The translations under genes were made by a program, and so were the position numbers. Under the pieces are notes generated by a model. It worked only from the letters and a program-made list of their open reading frames with translations, did no database searches and was not told where the DNA came from. Of a stretch of 64,000 nucleotides of DNA, positions 1-9,043 are shown one piece after another. Source of the DNA: Domibacillus iocasae (lineage in GTDB: Bacteria; Bacillota; Bacilli; Bacillales; Domibacillaceae). Position 1 is the stretch's first letter; every line of letters starts with the position of its first letter. The stretch covers positions 62,001-126,000 of the forward strand of contig NZ_MAMP01000020.1 in assembly GCF_001750285.1 (NCBI RefSeq). The letters are read 5' to 3'.

Positions 1-1086
1 ATAACGAAAAAGCTGATTGAAGAACATGGATTTTCTTTCGTAGCAGTTGAAGGTGATTGGCCTGCCTGTTTTGAAGTTAACCGCTATATCAAGAGACACA
101 CGTCTGATTATTCGAATGCTCGAGAGGCTTTGTACTCCTTTCATCGCTGGCCTGCTTGGATGTGGGCCAACAAGGAAGTCACCCACCTTATTGACTGGCT
201 TCATGCCTTTAACCTCAAACAAAACAAACAAGTTGGATTTTATGGAATGGACGTCTACAGTTTATGGGAGTCAATGGAAGCGGTTGTTCAGTATTTGGAG
301 AAAATAAATTCTCCCGATATCGATAAAGCGACGAAAGCCATTGAATGTTTTGAACCTTTTCATCGTCAGCCGGAACAATATGGTATTTCGGCTGCCTTTT
401 ATGGCGAGAATTGCATGTCGGAAGTGATCGATTTATTGCAAACCATTCAGCAAAAACGAAAAACCTATGAAAATGATCCAGAGGCTTCCCTTAATCTGCA
501 GGTGAATGCCCTTGTGGCGAAAAACGCAGAAGCTTATTATCACGCAATGGTGACAAACGGGAATGAATCCTGGAACATACGGGACCGCCATATGGTTGAA
601 GCGTTGCATTATATCGGGAGGTATTATGGATCAGAATCAAAAGGCGTTATTTGGGAACACAATACCCATATTGGAGATGCCCGTGCAACCGATATGGCGC
701 AGGAAGGAATGGTGAATGTTGGACAGCTTACCCGCGAGACGTATGGAGCGGATCAAGTTTATGCAATTGGTTTCGGTACCCACCGCGGCAGTGTGATAGC
801 AGCCGGTAAATGGGGAGAAGCCATGGAAGTCATGCCTGTTCCAAAAGCGATGCCGGGCAGCTGGGAGGATATGGTTCACCAGGCGGGTGACTTTAATAAA
901 TATATGATGTTTACGCCGGAAAACCGGGAGTTGTTTCAAGAAACGATCGGGCATCGTGCCATCGGCGTTGTCTACCATCCGGAAATGGAACAATTCGGAA
1001 ACTATGTTCCTTCCCGCCTTTCCGAACGGTATGATGCGTTTATTCACATCGATGAAACGAGCGCCTTGTCTCCGTATATTTTTTAA
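1..1086 (+). CDS. Erythromycin esterase family protein (5' end outside window)
   Basis: The frame is open from base 1, so the true start lies upstream; a TTG at 130 is internal. About 361 codons are visible. The protein carries the family signature VEGDWPACFEVNRYI near the visible N-terminus and the WEHNTHIGDAR segment with the conserved histidines of the EreA/EreB-like hydrolase family, and it ends with the typical YHPEME...LSERYDAFIHID tail. Family members hydrolyse the lactone of macrolides, but most Bacillus homologues are uncharacterised and some are fused to a phosphoribosyltransferase domain; the missing N-terminus leaves that open. Cytosolic, no membrane segment seen. It converges on the next gene across a strong terminator. 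Confidence 0.85.
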   Translation: MTKKLIEEHGFSFVAVEGDWPACFEVNRYIKRHTSDYSNAREALYSFHRWPAWMWANKEVTHLIDWLHAFNLKQNKQVGFYGMDVYSLWESMEAVVQYLEKINSPDIDKATKAIECFEPFHRQPEQYGISAAFYGENCMSEVIDLLQTIQQKRKTYENDPEASLNLQVNALVAKNAEAYYHAMVTNGNESWNIRDRHMVEALHYIGRYYGSESKGVIWEHNTHIGDARATDMAQEGMVNVGQLTRETYGADQVYAIGFGTHRGSVIAAGKWGEAMEVMPVPKAMPGSWEDMVHQAGDFNKYMMFTPENRELFQETIGHRAIGVVYHPEMEQFGNYVPSRLSERYDAFIHIDETSALSPYIF

Positions 1087-1109
1087 AATTCATTTTATTT
1101 AACAAAATC

Positions 1110-1148
1110 GAAAAAGAGCAGATACAATACTTCTCTCTGCTCTTTTTC
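1110..1148. terminator. Bidirectional rho-independent terminator
   Basis: A 13-bp perfect stem (arm GAAAAAGAGCAGA at 1110-1122, complement 1136-1148) has A-tracts on one side and T-tracts on the other. It lies between the convergent esterase-family and M50-like genes and can serve both. Confidence 0.85.
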
Positions 1149-1177
1149 ATCGTATCATTCAAAAACGGACAAGCCTG

Positions 1178-1834
1178 TTATCCTGTTAAAAACTTTCCGG
1201 TCAAATAAACACCAAAATACAGCGCCTGTAAAAAAAAGACCAGTCCCCATAGACGGCACGAGATTCCGGTGAATTTTTTTAACGCCGTTGCGTCCCCGGC
1301 TTTTTGAGGAGAGACGATACTTAAATACAGGATCACCCAGCTGCTCCGAACAGATTCCACCAGCAAAACGGCTGTAATAAGATAGATATACATTGCCAGA
1401 ATCTCATCAGGTGCGTATCGATATACCGCTGTTGTCCCCGCCAAAAAAGCAATAATCCAGAAAAAACCGAACCAATTGCGCACCCAGAACAGCAGACTAA
1501 ACGCTAAAATGATAAACAGCACATAATAAAGCCACTCCGTATATCCGTTTATTGTTGCCCAATAAGCCGCGAAGGCCGCTGCAGAGGCAAAAGGATAGCC
1601 GGCAAGTGACGTAATGATTGAAGTTAACCGATTAGAAGTCGTCGTATAGGCCACACCGCTTGTGTCCCGGAAAAGATGCACATGATAGATGCCGCCGCCG
1701 GATACAAAACTGGCCAGCACATGGCCGATTTCATGCAGCAACGTATTTAAAAGACGAAAATACTTCCCTGCCACCGGTATGTAAATTAATAGGAAAGCGG
1801 CTGTTATATAAATAATTAATTGACTGCCTGTCAT
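1178..1834 (-). CDS. M50-like membrane metalloprotease family protein
   Basis: This is a hydrophobic protein of about 218 residues with several predicted membrane helices and a zinc-protease motif in LLHEIGHVLASF (HExxH), placing it with the M50B-like family of membrane proteins. The start is taken at the ATG at 1834, preceded by AGAAGGTGAT; the longer open frame to 1924 reads through this ribosome binding site and is unlikely to be used. The second zinc ligand expected of true site-2 proteases is not obvious to me, so proteolytic activity is an inference from the family. It stands alone, convergent with the upstream gene and separated from queF by 150 bp. Confidence 0.7.
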   Translation of the reverse strand: MTGSQLIIYITAAFLLIYIPVAGKYFRLLNTLLHEIGHVLASFVSGGGIYHVHLFRDTSGVAYTTTSNRLTSIITSLAGYPFASAAAFAAYWATINGYTEWLYYVLFIILAFSLLFWVRNWFGFFWIIAFLAGTTAVYRYAPDEILAMYIYLITAVLLVESVRSSWVILYLSIVSPQKAGDATALKKFTGISCRLWGLVFFLQALYFGVYLTGKFLTG

Positions 1835-1986
1835 ATTATCACCTTCTTTTTGATTTCCAAATAAAAAACAGAAACCAGAATACCTGCTTGTTTTTAACTT
1901 CAAAAGACTTGTTTCAGGAAACAAAGGGAGGTATCCCCATTTAGAGGATACCTCTCATTGCTTTAATTCAACTAATGACATTTTGA

Positions 1987-2484
1987 TTACCGATTATCCA
2001 CCGTCTCAGGATACAGGTCATGATTCATCATACGGTACTCTGCCATTTTCTCGTATTTCGTGCCAGGCTTCCCGTAGTTTGTGTACGGATCGATGGAAAT
2101 CCCCCCACGAGGCGTAAATTTGCCCCATACTTCAATGTAGCGTGGGTCCATGAGTTCAACGAGGTCATTTAGGATAATATTCATGCAGTCCTCATGAAAG
2201 TCACCGTGGTTGCGGAAACTGAATAGATACAGCTTTAGTGATTTGCTTTCAACCATTTTCACATCCGGAATGTAACTGATATAAATGGTCGCAAAGTCCG
2301 GCTGTCCGGTCATTGGGCAAAGCGATGTGAATTCCGGGCAGTTGAACTTCACAAAATAATCGCGGTTTTGATGTTTATTGTCAAACGTCTCCAAAACAGA
2401 CGGATCGTAATCAAATACGTATTTTGTTCCTTGGTTGCCAAGCAATGTAATGTCTTTTAATTCTTCTTCGTTTCGTCCTGCCAC
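1987..2484 (-). CDS. queF: NADPH-dependent 7-cyano-7-deazaguanine reductase QueF
   Basis: QueF reduces preQ0 to preQ1 with NADPH in queuosine biosynthesis. The sequence is nearly collinear with the 165-residue B. subtilis enzyme, including the catalytic region [14 protein letters not shown] (Cys56 and Asp63 counted from the start chosen here) and the [21 protein letters not shown]/nucleobase region. The start is a GTG at 2484, because AAAGGAGG lies 8 nt upstream and this gives exactly 165 residues; the ATG at 2520 would put the ribosome binding site inside the gene. No queCDE genes and no preQ1 riboswitch are visible next to it, so here it is detached from the rest of the pathway. It diverges from the thioredoxin-like gene. 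Confidence 0.95.
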   Translation of the reverse strand: MAGRNEEELKDITLLGNQGTKYVFDYDPSVLETFDNKHQNRDYFVKFNCPEFTSLCPMTGQPDFATIYISYIPDVKMVESKSLKLYLFSFRNHGDFHEDCMNIILNDLVELMDPRYIEVWGKFTPRGGISIDPYTNYGKPGTKYEKMAEYRMMNHDLYPETVDNR

Positions 2485-2562
2485 TGCAGAAACCTCCTTT
2501 AAAGGCAATATAATTCCCATTATACCAAAGACCCTCTACAATAAAACAAAGGAGTGATCAAA

Positions 2563-2883
2563 TTGAAGGCCATTTCCTCATACGCGGAATTTTCAGACGT
2601 TATTGCCTCCAACGAAGCAATTCTGCTTTATACATCGATGCCCAACTGTTCTGTCTGCCATGCATTGAAGCCGCAGGTAGAAGCACTGCTCCCTGACTTT
2701 TCAAACCTGACAGCGATTCATGCCGACACGTCAAAGATCCCGGAGCTTGCCGGCCAGCTGACCATTTTCTCTGCACCTGCTGTCCTTCTTTTCATACATG
2801 GGAAAGAAGTATTTCGGATGGCGCGTTTTGTCCCAATCGAGAATCTGAAAGAAAACATTATCCGGATGTTAAAAATGATTTGA
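2563..2883 (+). CDS. Thioredoxin-like protein (CSVC motif)
   Basis: A 106-residue single-domain thioredoxin fold: beta1 ILLYTSMPNC, active-site motif CSVC, and the cis-Pro segment FSAPAVLLF. It has no signal peptide, so it is cytosolic. The start chosen is the TTG at 2563, 8 nt after AAAGGAG; the GTG at 2554 overlaps that ribosome binding site. The motif CxxC with Ser-Val differs from housekeeping TrxA (CGPC) and resembles the small YtpP/YusE-like thioredoxins of Bacillus, whose partners are not well defined. It is divergent from queF and 59 bp upstream of the carbonic anhydrase gene. Confidence 0.8.
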   Translation: MKAISSYAEFSDVIASNEAILLYTSMPNCSVCHALKPQVEALLPDFSNLTAIHADTSKIPELAGQLTIFSAPAVLLFIHGKEVFRMARFVPIENLKENIIRMLKMI

Positions 2884-2942
2884 CAAAAAATTAAGAAATG
2901 ATTCACAATGATAAAGAAGAGAAAAAAAAGGAGAGATAATAA

Positions 2943-3521
2943 ATGTCTTTACTCGGTAATATTTTATCATTCAACGAAACATTTGTAGAAAACAAAGAAT
3001 ACGAAAAATTTGCGACGACGAAGTTTCCGGATAAGCGTGTCGTCATTTTAACATGCATGGATACACGCCTTGTGGAACTGGTAACCGAGGCAATGAACTT
3101 TAAAAATGGCGATGTGAAAATTGTCCGTAATGCTGGTGCGATCGTTAATCATCCTTTCGGTTCAATCATGCGCAGTCTCATTGTAGCTGTTTATCAGCTT
3201 CAAGCAGACGAAGTGCTTATCGTGGGTCATCACGATTGCGGTATGAGTTCTCTTTCCAGTGAAGCGGTTATTGACGCGATGAAAGAGCGCGGCATTAAGC
3301 AGGAAGTTGTAGATACGCTTCGCCAGGCGGGAATTGAAGTGGATAAATGGCTGAGTGGCTTTAACAGCGTAGAAGAAAGTGTCGCACACAGTGTAAATAT
3401 GGTAAAATCCCATCCGCTCATGGCAGACACGATTCCGGTGCATGGGCTTGTAATTAATCCTTCTACCGGCAAGCTTGATTTGGTTGTCGACGGGTATAAA
3501 GAAGAAGAAGCGGTCCTTTAA
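2943..3521 (+). CDS. Beta-class carbonic anhydrase
   Basis: A 192-residue beta-carbonic anhydrase interconverting CO2 and bicarbonate in the cytosol. The zinc site is visible: Cys38, with Asp40 and Arg42, in TCMDTR, and His96/Cys99 in VGHHDCG. Length and motifs match the small YtiB/YvdA-like bacillar enzymes (plant-type beta clade). The ATG follows GGAGAG with good spacing. Bicarbonate supply could matter to the biotin-dependent genes elsewhere in the window, but there is no operon link. A hairpin overlapping the stop codon probably terminates the transcript. Confidence 0.92.
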   Translation: MSLLGNILSFNETFVENKEYEKFATTKFPDKRVVILTCMDTRLVELVTEAMNFKNGDVKIVRNAGAIVNHPFGSIMRSLIVAVYQLQADEVLIVGHHDCGMSSLSSEAVIDAMKERGIKQEVVDTLRQAGIEVDKWLSGFNSVEESVAHSVNMVKSHPLMADTIPVHGLVINPSTGKLDLVVDGYKEEEAVL

Positions 3522-3536
3522 ACAGGCCGCTTCTTC
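3504..3536. terminator. Terminator hairpin overlapping the carbonic anhydrase stop
   Basis: The arms GAAGAAGCGG (3504-3513) and its exact complement (3527-3536) surround the stop codon and are followed by a pyrimidine-rich tract. It sits between convergent genes. Confidence 0.55.
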
Positions 3537-3547
3537 CCTTTCTCTCA

Positions 3548-5266
3548 TTAGTCTTCCATCGTTGATAAATCGCCTGTCGGAAGACCAAGCTCCCACGCTT
3601 TTAGCACACGGCGCATAATCTTGCCTGAGCGTGTTTTTGGCATTGATGCCCGCACTTCAAACATTCGTGGCGCGGCATGAGCGGCAAGCTTTGTTTTGAC
3701 ATGCTGCCGAATTTCTTCGAGCAATTCATCACTTTCTGTGTAACCTGGACGAAGTGTGACAAACGCTTTAATGACTTCACCTCGAATTGGGTCCGGTACC
3801 CCAATAACACCTGCTTCCGCGACAGCCGGATGTTCGACCAGTTTGCTTTCCACCTCAAATGGACCAACTCGTTCTCCGGCCGTGTTAATAACATCATCAA
3901 CGCGGCCTTCAAACCAGAAAAAGCCATCTTCGTCTTTATATGCAGAATCCCCTGTCACAAACCATCCATTTAAAAAGTAGCTTTCATATTTTTCATCGTT
4001 GTTCCAGATTTTCCTCATCATCGCCGGCCATGTTGGTTTAATCGCCAAGTTGCCCATTCGGTTTGGTGGAAGTTCTTCCCCTTGATCCGAAATAATCGAC
4101 ATTTCAATGCCAGGAAGCGGCTTCCCCATTGAGCCGGGACGCATGACGTTGCAGCGAAAATTGGCACAAACCGATGAGCCGGTTTCCGTCATCCACCAGT
4201 TATCGTGAATGCGCATATTTAATACTTCTGCTCCCCAACGGATCACTTCCGGGTTGAGCGGTTCTCCTGCGGATAAAAGGTGACGGAGCTTTGATAAATT
4301 ATATCGTTTTGGCAATTCACCTCCGGATGCCATTAACAGCCGAAATGCTGTTGGTGCGCTAAACCAGACCGTCACCCCGTATTTTTGAAGCGTTTCAAAC
4401 CAGTCTTCTGCCCGGAAACGGCCGCCGCGAATCACGTTCGTTACACCATTCAGCCACGGAGACCACATCCCGGCAGATGTTCCTGTTACCCACCCCGGAT
4501 CGGCTGTGCACCAGTATATATCGTCTTCATGTAAATCATATGTCCACTTTCCGGCCAAATATTGGTGAATCATCGCATCGTGCACCTGCAAAACCCCTTT
4601 TGGCTTGCCGGTTGATCCAGATGTATAATGAATGACCATTCCATCCTCCCGGTCCATCCACTCCATTACATACTCTTCTGATTGACTCATCAGTTTGCTG
4701 TAGGAAATAAGATGCGATTCTTCTCTTTCGTCCCCGCCGACTAGAACAATTTTTTCAAGTTTAGGCAGATCATGGAACGGAATACGGCTTAACAGCTCCG
4801 GTGTTGTAACAACCGCTTTTGCCCCGCTGTCTTTCAAGCGGTCTTTTATCGCTTCTTCCATAAACGCTTCAAATAATGGTCCACCGATTGCGCCAATCCG
4901 AATAATGCCAAGCATAGCAAAATACAGCTCCGGGCTTCTTGGCATAAAAATAAAAACACGGTCCCCTTTTTCGATACCGATGCTTTTCAGCCCGTTGGCA
5001 AATTTGCACGAATTCACTTTCATTTCTTCATATGTATACTGCTCTTCCCGCTTTCCATCCGTAAAATAAAGAGCGACTTTATTCCCTTTTCCTTCTTCCG
5101 TATGACGATCGATGGCTTCATGAACCATATTCACTTTACCTGTTTTAAACCAGGTAAAATATGCTGATACATTTTCCCAATCCGCTTCTGTAACCGCTTT
5201 CTTATAATCGAGCAAATTAGCGCCTTCCGTCTGTGCGGCCATTTCCATGTCAAATTGAACGCTCAT
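3548..5266 (-). CDS. acsA: Acetyl-CoA synthetase AcsA (AMP-forming)
   Basis: A 572-residue ANL-superfamily acyl-CoA synthetase that activates acetate to acetyl-CoA through acetyl-AMP. Visible motifs are the P-loop-like HYTSGSTGKPKG, the IHDNWWMTETG core, the GDSAYKDEDGFFWFEGRVDD hinge region, and the C-terminal PKTRSGKIMRR with the catalytic/acetylatable lysine. Length and the C-terminal tail LPTGDLSTMED match B. subtilis AcsA. The ATG at 5266 follows AAGGGGGGAG. The acuABC acetylation genes that flank acsA in B. subtilis are absent here. A candidate SigA promoter lies at 5305-5333. Substrate preference among short acyl chains cannot be read from sequence alone. Confidence 0.9.
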   Translation of the reverse strand: MSVQFDMEMAAQTEGANLLDYKKAVTEADWENVSAYFTWFKTGKVNMVHEAIDRHTEEGKGNKVALYFTDGKREEQYTYEEMKVNSCKFANGLKSIGIEKGDRVFIFMPRSPELYFAMLGIIRIGAIGGPLFEAFMEEAIKDRLKDSGAKAVVTTPELLSRIPFHDLPKLEKIVLVGGDEREESHLISYSKLMSQSEEYVMEWMDREDGMVIHYTSGSTGKPKGVLQVHDAMIHQYLAGKWTYDLHEDDIYWCTADPGWVTGTSAGMWSPWLNGVTNVIRGGRFRAEDWFETLQKYGVTVWFSAPTAFRLLMASGGELPKRYNLSKLRHLLSAGEPLNPEVIRWGAEVLNMRIHDNWWMTETGSSVCANFRCNVMRPGSMGKPLPGIEMSIISDQGEELPPNRMGNLAIKPTWPAMMRKIWNNDEKYESYFLNGWFVTGDSAYKDEDGFFWFEGRVDDVINTAGERVGPFEVESKLVEHPAVAEAGVIGVPDPIRGEVIKAFVTLRPGYTESDELLEEIRQHVKTKLAAHAAPRMFEVRASMPKTRSGKIMRRVLKAWELGLPTGDLSTMED

Positions 5267-5304
5267 CTTTCTCCCCCCTTGTTATATAACAGTACAACTT
5301 GAGT

Positions 5305-5333
5305 ATATCATAATTTACATTGTCTCTGTACAA
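5305..5333 (-). promoter_or_regulatory. Candidate SigA promoter of acsA
   Basis: On the minus strand a -35 element TTGTAC (5333-5328) and a -10 element TGATAT (5310-5305) are separated by 17 nt, about 40 bp upstream of the acsA start. Motif match only. Confidence 0.4.
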
Positions 5334-5454
5334 ATGATTTCTAGAAAACAGAAAACGAGACGCTGACATATCTCTTTCACTACTACATTATTACGACCAA
5401 TTCGCTAATTAAGCAAAAACAAGTAAGCTGAATGAATAACACGTATTTAATTCT

Positions 5455-5483
5455 AAAAAAACGCCTGGGTTTCCCCAGACGCT
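5455..5483 (-). terminator. Terminator of the catalase gene
   Basis: On the minus strand a GC-rich stem (CGTCTGGG pairing with CCCAGGCG, one mismatch) is followed by a run of T residues directly downstream of the katE stop. Confidence 0.8.
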
Positions 5484-5493
5484 TTCGTCCTTA

Positions 5494-7530
5494 TTATACT
5501 TGTCGGCTCCAATGACGATGCTCAGCTAATGCTGTTAAAAATTTATCTGCGTAATCGTTTGAAGGAGATGCTTCTGACACCACCCCTGGATCAGCTGGAA
5601 GATCTGCAATTAAATCAACGCCGTCATCTGTCGCGCCAACTGTTTTAAAATGCTCATATGCTTCTGTTAAGAAAGCTTTTGCTTGTTTTTTCGCTTTCGG
5701 ATTAGCCGTCAATCCACCCGCTGCGTAAACGCCGTCAAAAAGAACCGAGTCCGCTGTCAAGAAGGTGTGATCGACCTCAAGCTCTGCTCCATCGTCGCCT
5801 TTAAGCATTCCTTGTTTCGTACTCACTACTTCCGGACGAGTGCCTGCTTTTTCAAAGGCTTTAAAAATCTTTTCCATCTCTTTCCCTGAAAATCCTTCGC
5901 CGGCGAGCACAGCAATTTTACGTGTAGCGACCCCTTTTATCTTATTTTTTTCCTGGCTTAACGCGTCAGAAGATTTCGATACAGTCGATTCCGCTACGTC
6001 AGTCGGCGCCTGCACACCAAGCGATTCTGCCACTGTCTTCGCTAATTCCACGTTTACATTCGCAAACATATTGACGACTTGCTGGCGAATGTCTTTGCTT
6101 TTCACCTTGCCAAGTTCAAAGCTGAACGCTTCAATAATATGTTCTTTTTCCACATCTGTCATGCTGTTCCAAAACATGGTTGCTTGAGAGAAGTGGTCTT
6201 TAAAGCTGTCGCTGCGGCGAGCTACTTTGCGCCCTTCTACTTTTTCCTGATAATGAACGTATCCGCCTTCTTCTTCTGTTGACGGTGCCGGAGTATTCTG
6301 AGCCAGCGAGTTTTTATGATAGCTTACTTGTCCGACATTGATTGTTTGGCGTCCATATCCATCACGCTGGTTGTTAAAGAATGGGCAGACCGGACGGTTA
6401 ATCGGAAGCTCATGAAAATTCGGGCCGCCAAGGCGGATCAGTTGTGTATCTGTATAAGAGAACAGACGTCCTTGCAACAACGGGTCGTTTGTGAAATCGA
6501 TCCCCGGTACTACATGTCCCGGATGGAAAGCAACTTGTTCTGTTTCAGCAAATACATTGTCCACGTTACGGTTCAACGTCATTTTCCCGATAATTTTGAC
6601 CGGCACTTCTTCTTCCGGCCATACTTTTGTTGGATCTAAAACGTCAAAGTCGAATTTAAATTCATCTTCCTCGTCAATCATCTGTACACCAAACTCAAAT
6701 TCCGGATAATCGCCCATCTCAATCGCTTCCCATAAATCGCGGCGGTGGAAATCCGGATCTTTCCCAGCGATTTTTTGTGCTTCATCCCATACGAGCGATT
6801 TAATACCAAGCACCGGCTTCCAATGGAATTTAACAAATCGTGCTTTCCCCTGCTCATTCACAAAACGGAATGTGTGGACACCAAAGCCTTCCATCATCCG
6901 ATAGCTGCGTGGAATCGCGCGATCGGACAGGTGCCACATAACCATATGGGCCGATTCCTGGTTATTGGCCACAAAATCCCAAAATGTATCGTGCGCACTC
7001 GCTGCCTGAGGCATTTCATTGTGCGGCTCCGGTTTCACGGCATGAATCAAATCTGGAAACTTGATGGCGTCCTGAATAAAAAAGACGGGAATGTTATTTC
7101 CGACAAGGTCATAATTTCCTTCTTCTGTATAAAATTTCGTTGAAAAGCCACGCACATCACGGACAGAATCGCCTGAACCACGTGAGCCGGCTACAGTTGA
7201 ATAGCGGACAAACACTGGGGTTTTTTTTGAAGGATCTTGTAAAAATCCTGCTTTTGTATATTCTTTCATTGATTCGTAAACTTCAAAATAACCGTGCGCC
7301 GCATAGCCGCGCGCATGAACAATTCGTTCCGGGATACGTTCGTGGTCAAAATGAGTCATTTTTTCACGGAAATGAAAATCTTCCATTAGCGTTGGTCCGC
7401 GCTCTCCTGCTTTTAATGAATGCTCGTCTTCTGATACGCGAAGTCCTTGATTCGTTGTCATCTTTTCTCCTTGATCCTTCACACGAAACTCATCAAGCTG
7501 CTTATTCTTGCTGTTTTCATTAATTGCCAC
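5494..7530 (-). CDS. katE: Large-subunit catalase, KatE/HPII type
   Basis: A 678-residue heme catalase (2 H2O2 to 2 H2O + O2) of the large-subunit clade. The N-terminal catalase core is recognised by [15 protein letters not shown] and [18 protein letters not shown], the distal His region [16 protein letters not shown], and the proximal heme-Tyr region [18 protein letters not shown]. The C-terminal 150 or so residues form the extra flavodoxin/class-I-amidotransferase-like domain ([12 protein letters not shown]...) found in KatE/HPII but not in small KatA. The start is GTG at 7530 with AGAGGGGG upstream. B. subtilis KatE (686 aa) belongs to the SigB general-stress regulon, and a SigB-like promoter is visible here too. 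Confidence 0.95.
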   Translation of the reverse strand: MAINENSKNKQLDEFRVKDQGEKMTTNQGLRVSEDEHSLKAGERGPTLMEDFHFREKMTHFDHERIPERIVHARGYAAHGYFEVYESMKEYTKAGFLQDPSKKTPVFVRYSTVAGSRGSGDSVRDVRGFSTKFYTEEGNYDLVGNNIPVFFIQDAIKFPDLIHAVKPEPHNEMPQAASAHDTFWDFVANNQESAHMVMWHLSDRAIPRSYRMMEGFGVHTFRFVNEQGKARFVKFHWKPVLGIKSLVWDEAQKIAGKDPDFHRRDLWEAIEMGDYPEFEFGVQMIDEEDEFKFDFDVLDPTKVWPEEEVPVKIIGKMTLNRNVDNVFAETEQVAFHPGHVVPGIDFTNDPLLQGRLFSYTDTQLIRLGGPNFHELPINRPVCPFFNNQRDGYGRQTINVGQVSYHKNSLAQNTPAPSTEEEGGYVHYQEKVEGRKVARRSDSFKDHFSQATMFWNSMTDVEKEHIIEAFSFELGKVKSKDIRQQVVNMFANVNVELAKTVAESLGVQAPTDVAESTVSKSSDALSQEKNKIKGVATRKIAVLAGEGFSGKEMEKIFKAFEKAGTRPEVVSTKQGMLKGDDGAELEVDHTFLTADSVLFDGVYAAGGLTANPKAKKQAKAFLTEAYEHFKTVGATDDGVDLIADLPADPGVVSEASPSNDYADKFLTALAEHRHWSRQV

Positions 7531-7579
7531 AGTATATCCCCCTCTTTAATAATTAGCTCAAAACTCATTCTTACATTAC

Positions 7580-7605
7580 GTACCACTTTCTTATAGAGCT
7601 AAAAC
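7580..7605 (-). promoter_or_regulatory. Candidate SigB promoter of katE
   Basis: On the minus strand GTTTTA, a 14-nt spacer and TGGTAC resemble the SigB consensus GTTTAA / GGGTAT. It lies about 50 bp upstream of the katE GTG, in keeping with the SigB control known for katE in B. subtilis. Confidence 0.4.
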
Positions 7606-7823
7606 ACTTTATTTAGAATCATTTTAAAATAAGACTAAATTAATGGGATTTTTTCTTTTAAAACACATTTTTCAACTAAATTCCCATAAAATTTAAATAA
7701 AAAAGACAAATTTTTCTTTTATTCAGCCCAATCTCCTTACATAATTAATCATTATTTTTGCGGATGTGAACGTTTCTTCCAAATGATACGATAAAAGTGA
7801 AATTAACGAATAGGCGGTGGATT

Positions 7824-8855
7824 ATGGAAAGGATAAGATTCTTCATTTTTTTCACATTTTTAATGAGCTTTACCATACTTGCTGCACAATCTGTTTTCGC
7901 TCATTCACAAACAGGCACGATTACAGGAGATCGTGTGAATGTGAGGGAACATGCCTCGATGTCAGCTGCCGTGCTGGGAAAAGTACATACAGGCGACCGC
8001 GTCGAGATTCTTTCTTCTAAAAATGGTTGGACAAACATTGCTTATCAAGGCGGGAAAGCCTGGGTAAATGAGCAGTACGTCCAAACAGACAAAAAAGAAT
8101 ATTCATCATCAAGCCATTTTGTTCGTATTCAAACAGAAGGCACAAATTTACGAAGCGGCCCTTCTACTTCTTCATCTGTTATCGTTCAGGGATCTGCTGG
8201 TGAACGTTATCCTATTGTCAGCCGGGAAGGCGATTGGATTAAAATTCGGCTGGCGAGTGGAAATGAAGCCTATGTAGCTGGCTGGGTTGTTTCTTCTAAA
8301 AAAGCAGAGACATCCGCTCTTCAAGGAAAAGTGATTATCCTCGATCCAGGCCATGGCGGCATTGACGGAGGAACATCTGGTCCAAGTGGTACAAGCGAAA
8401 AAAGTGTAACACTTCAAACAGCCCAAAAGCTGTCTGAGGAGTTAACACAAAGCGGTGCTACAGTCATATTAACGCGTTCCAGTGACCAATTTGTCCCGCT
8501 TCCCTCACGGACGGATGATGCACAATATCATGGAGCCGACGCGTTTATTAGTCTTCACTATGATGGATCACCCAGCAAAAAAGCAGCGGGCTTCACAACG
8601 TATTACTACCATCCGCAGCATAAAAAGTTTGCTAATTCCGTTAATCACGGATTAGATGGCGCTCTATCTTCTTATAACCGTGGTACGAGAATAGGAGATT
8701 ATTATGTTCTTCGTGAAAATCAGCGGCCGGCTATTTTGCTGGAACTTGGTTATTTAACGAATCCAACGGAAGAATCATCTATTGTTTCAGCTGCTTATCA
8801 GGCACAAGCGGCAGCAGGTGTACGCGACGGCCTGCAGTCCTATTTTTCAAACTAA
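7824..8855 (+). CDS. Secreted N-acetylmuramoyl-L-alanine amidase with two SH3b domains
   Basis: A 343-residue cell-wall hydrolase. A signal peptide (about residues 1-26, FFIFFTFLMSFTILAAQ core) precedes two bacterial SH3 domains (about 28-85 and 92-150, each with a DRVNVRE- or TNLRSGPS-like start) and a C-terminal Amidase_3 domain (about 165-340) with VIILDPGHGG, HYDGS and LLELGYLTNPTEE carrying the zinc and catalytic residues. The start is ATG 7824, 6 nt after AGGCGG; the GTG at 7797 lacks a ribosome binding site. An ECF-like pair (GTGAAC, 17 nt, CGAT at about 7766-7792) is a weak promoter candidate. The terminator of this gene has been split by the mobile element that begins at about 8871. 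Confidence 0.9.
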   Translation: MERIRFFIFFTFLMSFTILAAQSVFAHSQTGTITGDRVNVREHASMSAAVLGKVHTGDRVEILSSKNGWTNIAYQGGKAWVNEQYVQTDKKEYSSSSHFVRIQTEGTNLRSGPSTSSSVIVQGSAGERYPIVSREGDWIKIRLASGNEAYVAGWVVSSKKAETSALQGKVIILDPGHGGIDGGTSGPSGTSEKSVTLQTAQKLSEELTQSGATVILTRSSDQFVPLPSRTDDAQYHGADAFISLHYDGSPSKKAAGFTTYYYHPQHKKFANSVNHGLDGALSSYNRGTRIGDYYVLRENQRPAILLELGYLTNPTEESSIVSAAYQAQAAAGVRDGLQSYFSN

Positions 8856-8856
8856 A

Positions 8857-8870
8857 TCAAAAAAGCGCCG
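8857..8870. terminator. Left arm of a terminator hairpin interrupted by the mobile element
   Basis: TCAAAAAAGCGCCG at 8857-8870 immediately follows the amidase stop. Its perfect 14-nt complement CGGCGCTTTTTTGA is at 16364-16377, directly before the lplJ stop. Together they make a typical bidirectional terminator for convergent genes, now separated by about 7.5 kb. Confidence 0.85.
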
Positions 8871-8881
8871 TTTTTGAGTTT

Positions 8882-8905
8882 TACTGAAAGACAAGAGAAA
8901 TGAAG
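8882..8905 (+). repeat. Left imperfect terminal inverted repeat of the element
   Basis: Starts with TACTGAAAG and continues into an AAGAGAAATGAAG segment. Read inward from the right end (16352 down to 16329), the partner is TACTGAAAC followed by AAGAAAATGAAAG. The first eight bases are identical and most of the following fifteen match with one gap. Confidence 0.6.
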
Positions 8906-8960
8906 TTTAAGCCTTGAACTAACAATAAATACATGTTGTTTAACCATTACAACGAACAAG

Positions 8961-8988
8961 AAAAGGAGTGGATGAACCCACTCCTTTT
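8961..8988. terminator. Terminator downstream of the transposition genes
   Basis: A perfect 11-bp stem AAAAGGAGTGG (8961-8971) pairs with 8978-8988 around a 6-nt loop. It ends the minus-strand transposition operon and works in either direction by sequence. Confidence 0.75.
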
Positions 8989-9020
8989 ATCACGACAACT
9001 TTTTGTTTTTTTATCACGAC
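8987..9020 (-). repeat. Left subterminal repeats (two copies)
   Basis: Read outward on the minus strand, GTCGTGATAA occurs at 8996-8987 and 9020-9011, a 24-nt period, within a longer shared context (TTGTCGTGATAAAA). They lie 105-140 bp from the left end and may be recombinase arm-binding sites. Confidence 0.5.
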
Positions 9021-9043
9021 AATATAGGGTTTTAATTGAATAT

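Noticed and set aside
2485-2520. Longer queF start at 2520
   Set aside because: The segment contains the AAAGGAGG ribosome binding site for the GTG at 2484, which restores the family's usual length.
7758-7792. A SigA promoter before the amidase gene
   Set aside because: TACGAT could be a -10, but no -35 stands at 16-18 nt; an ECF-like reading is equally weak, so no promoter feature was listed.
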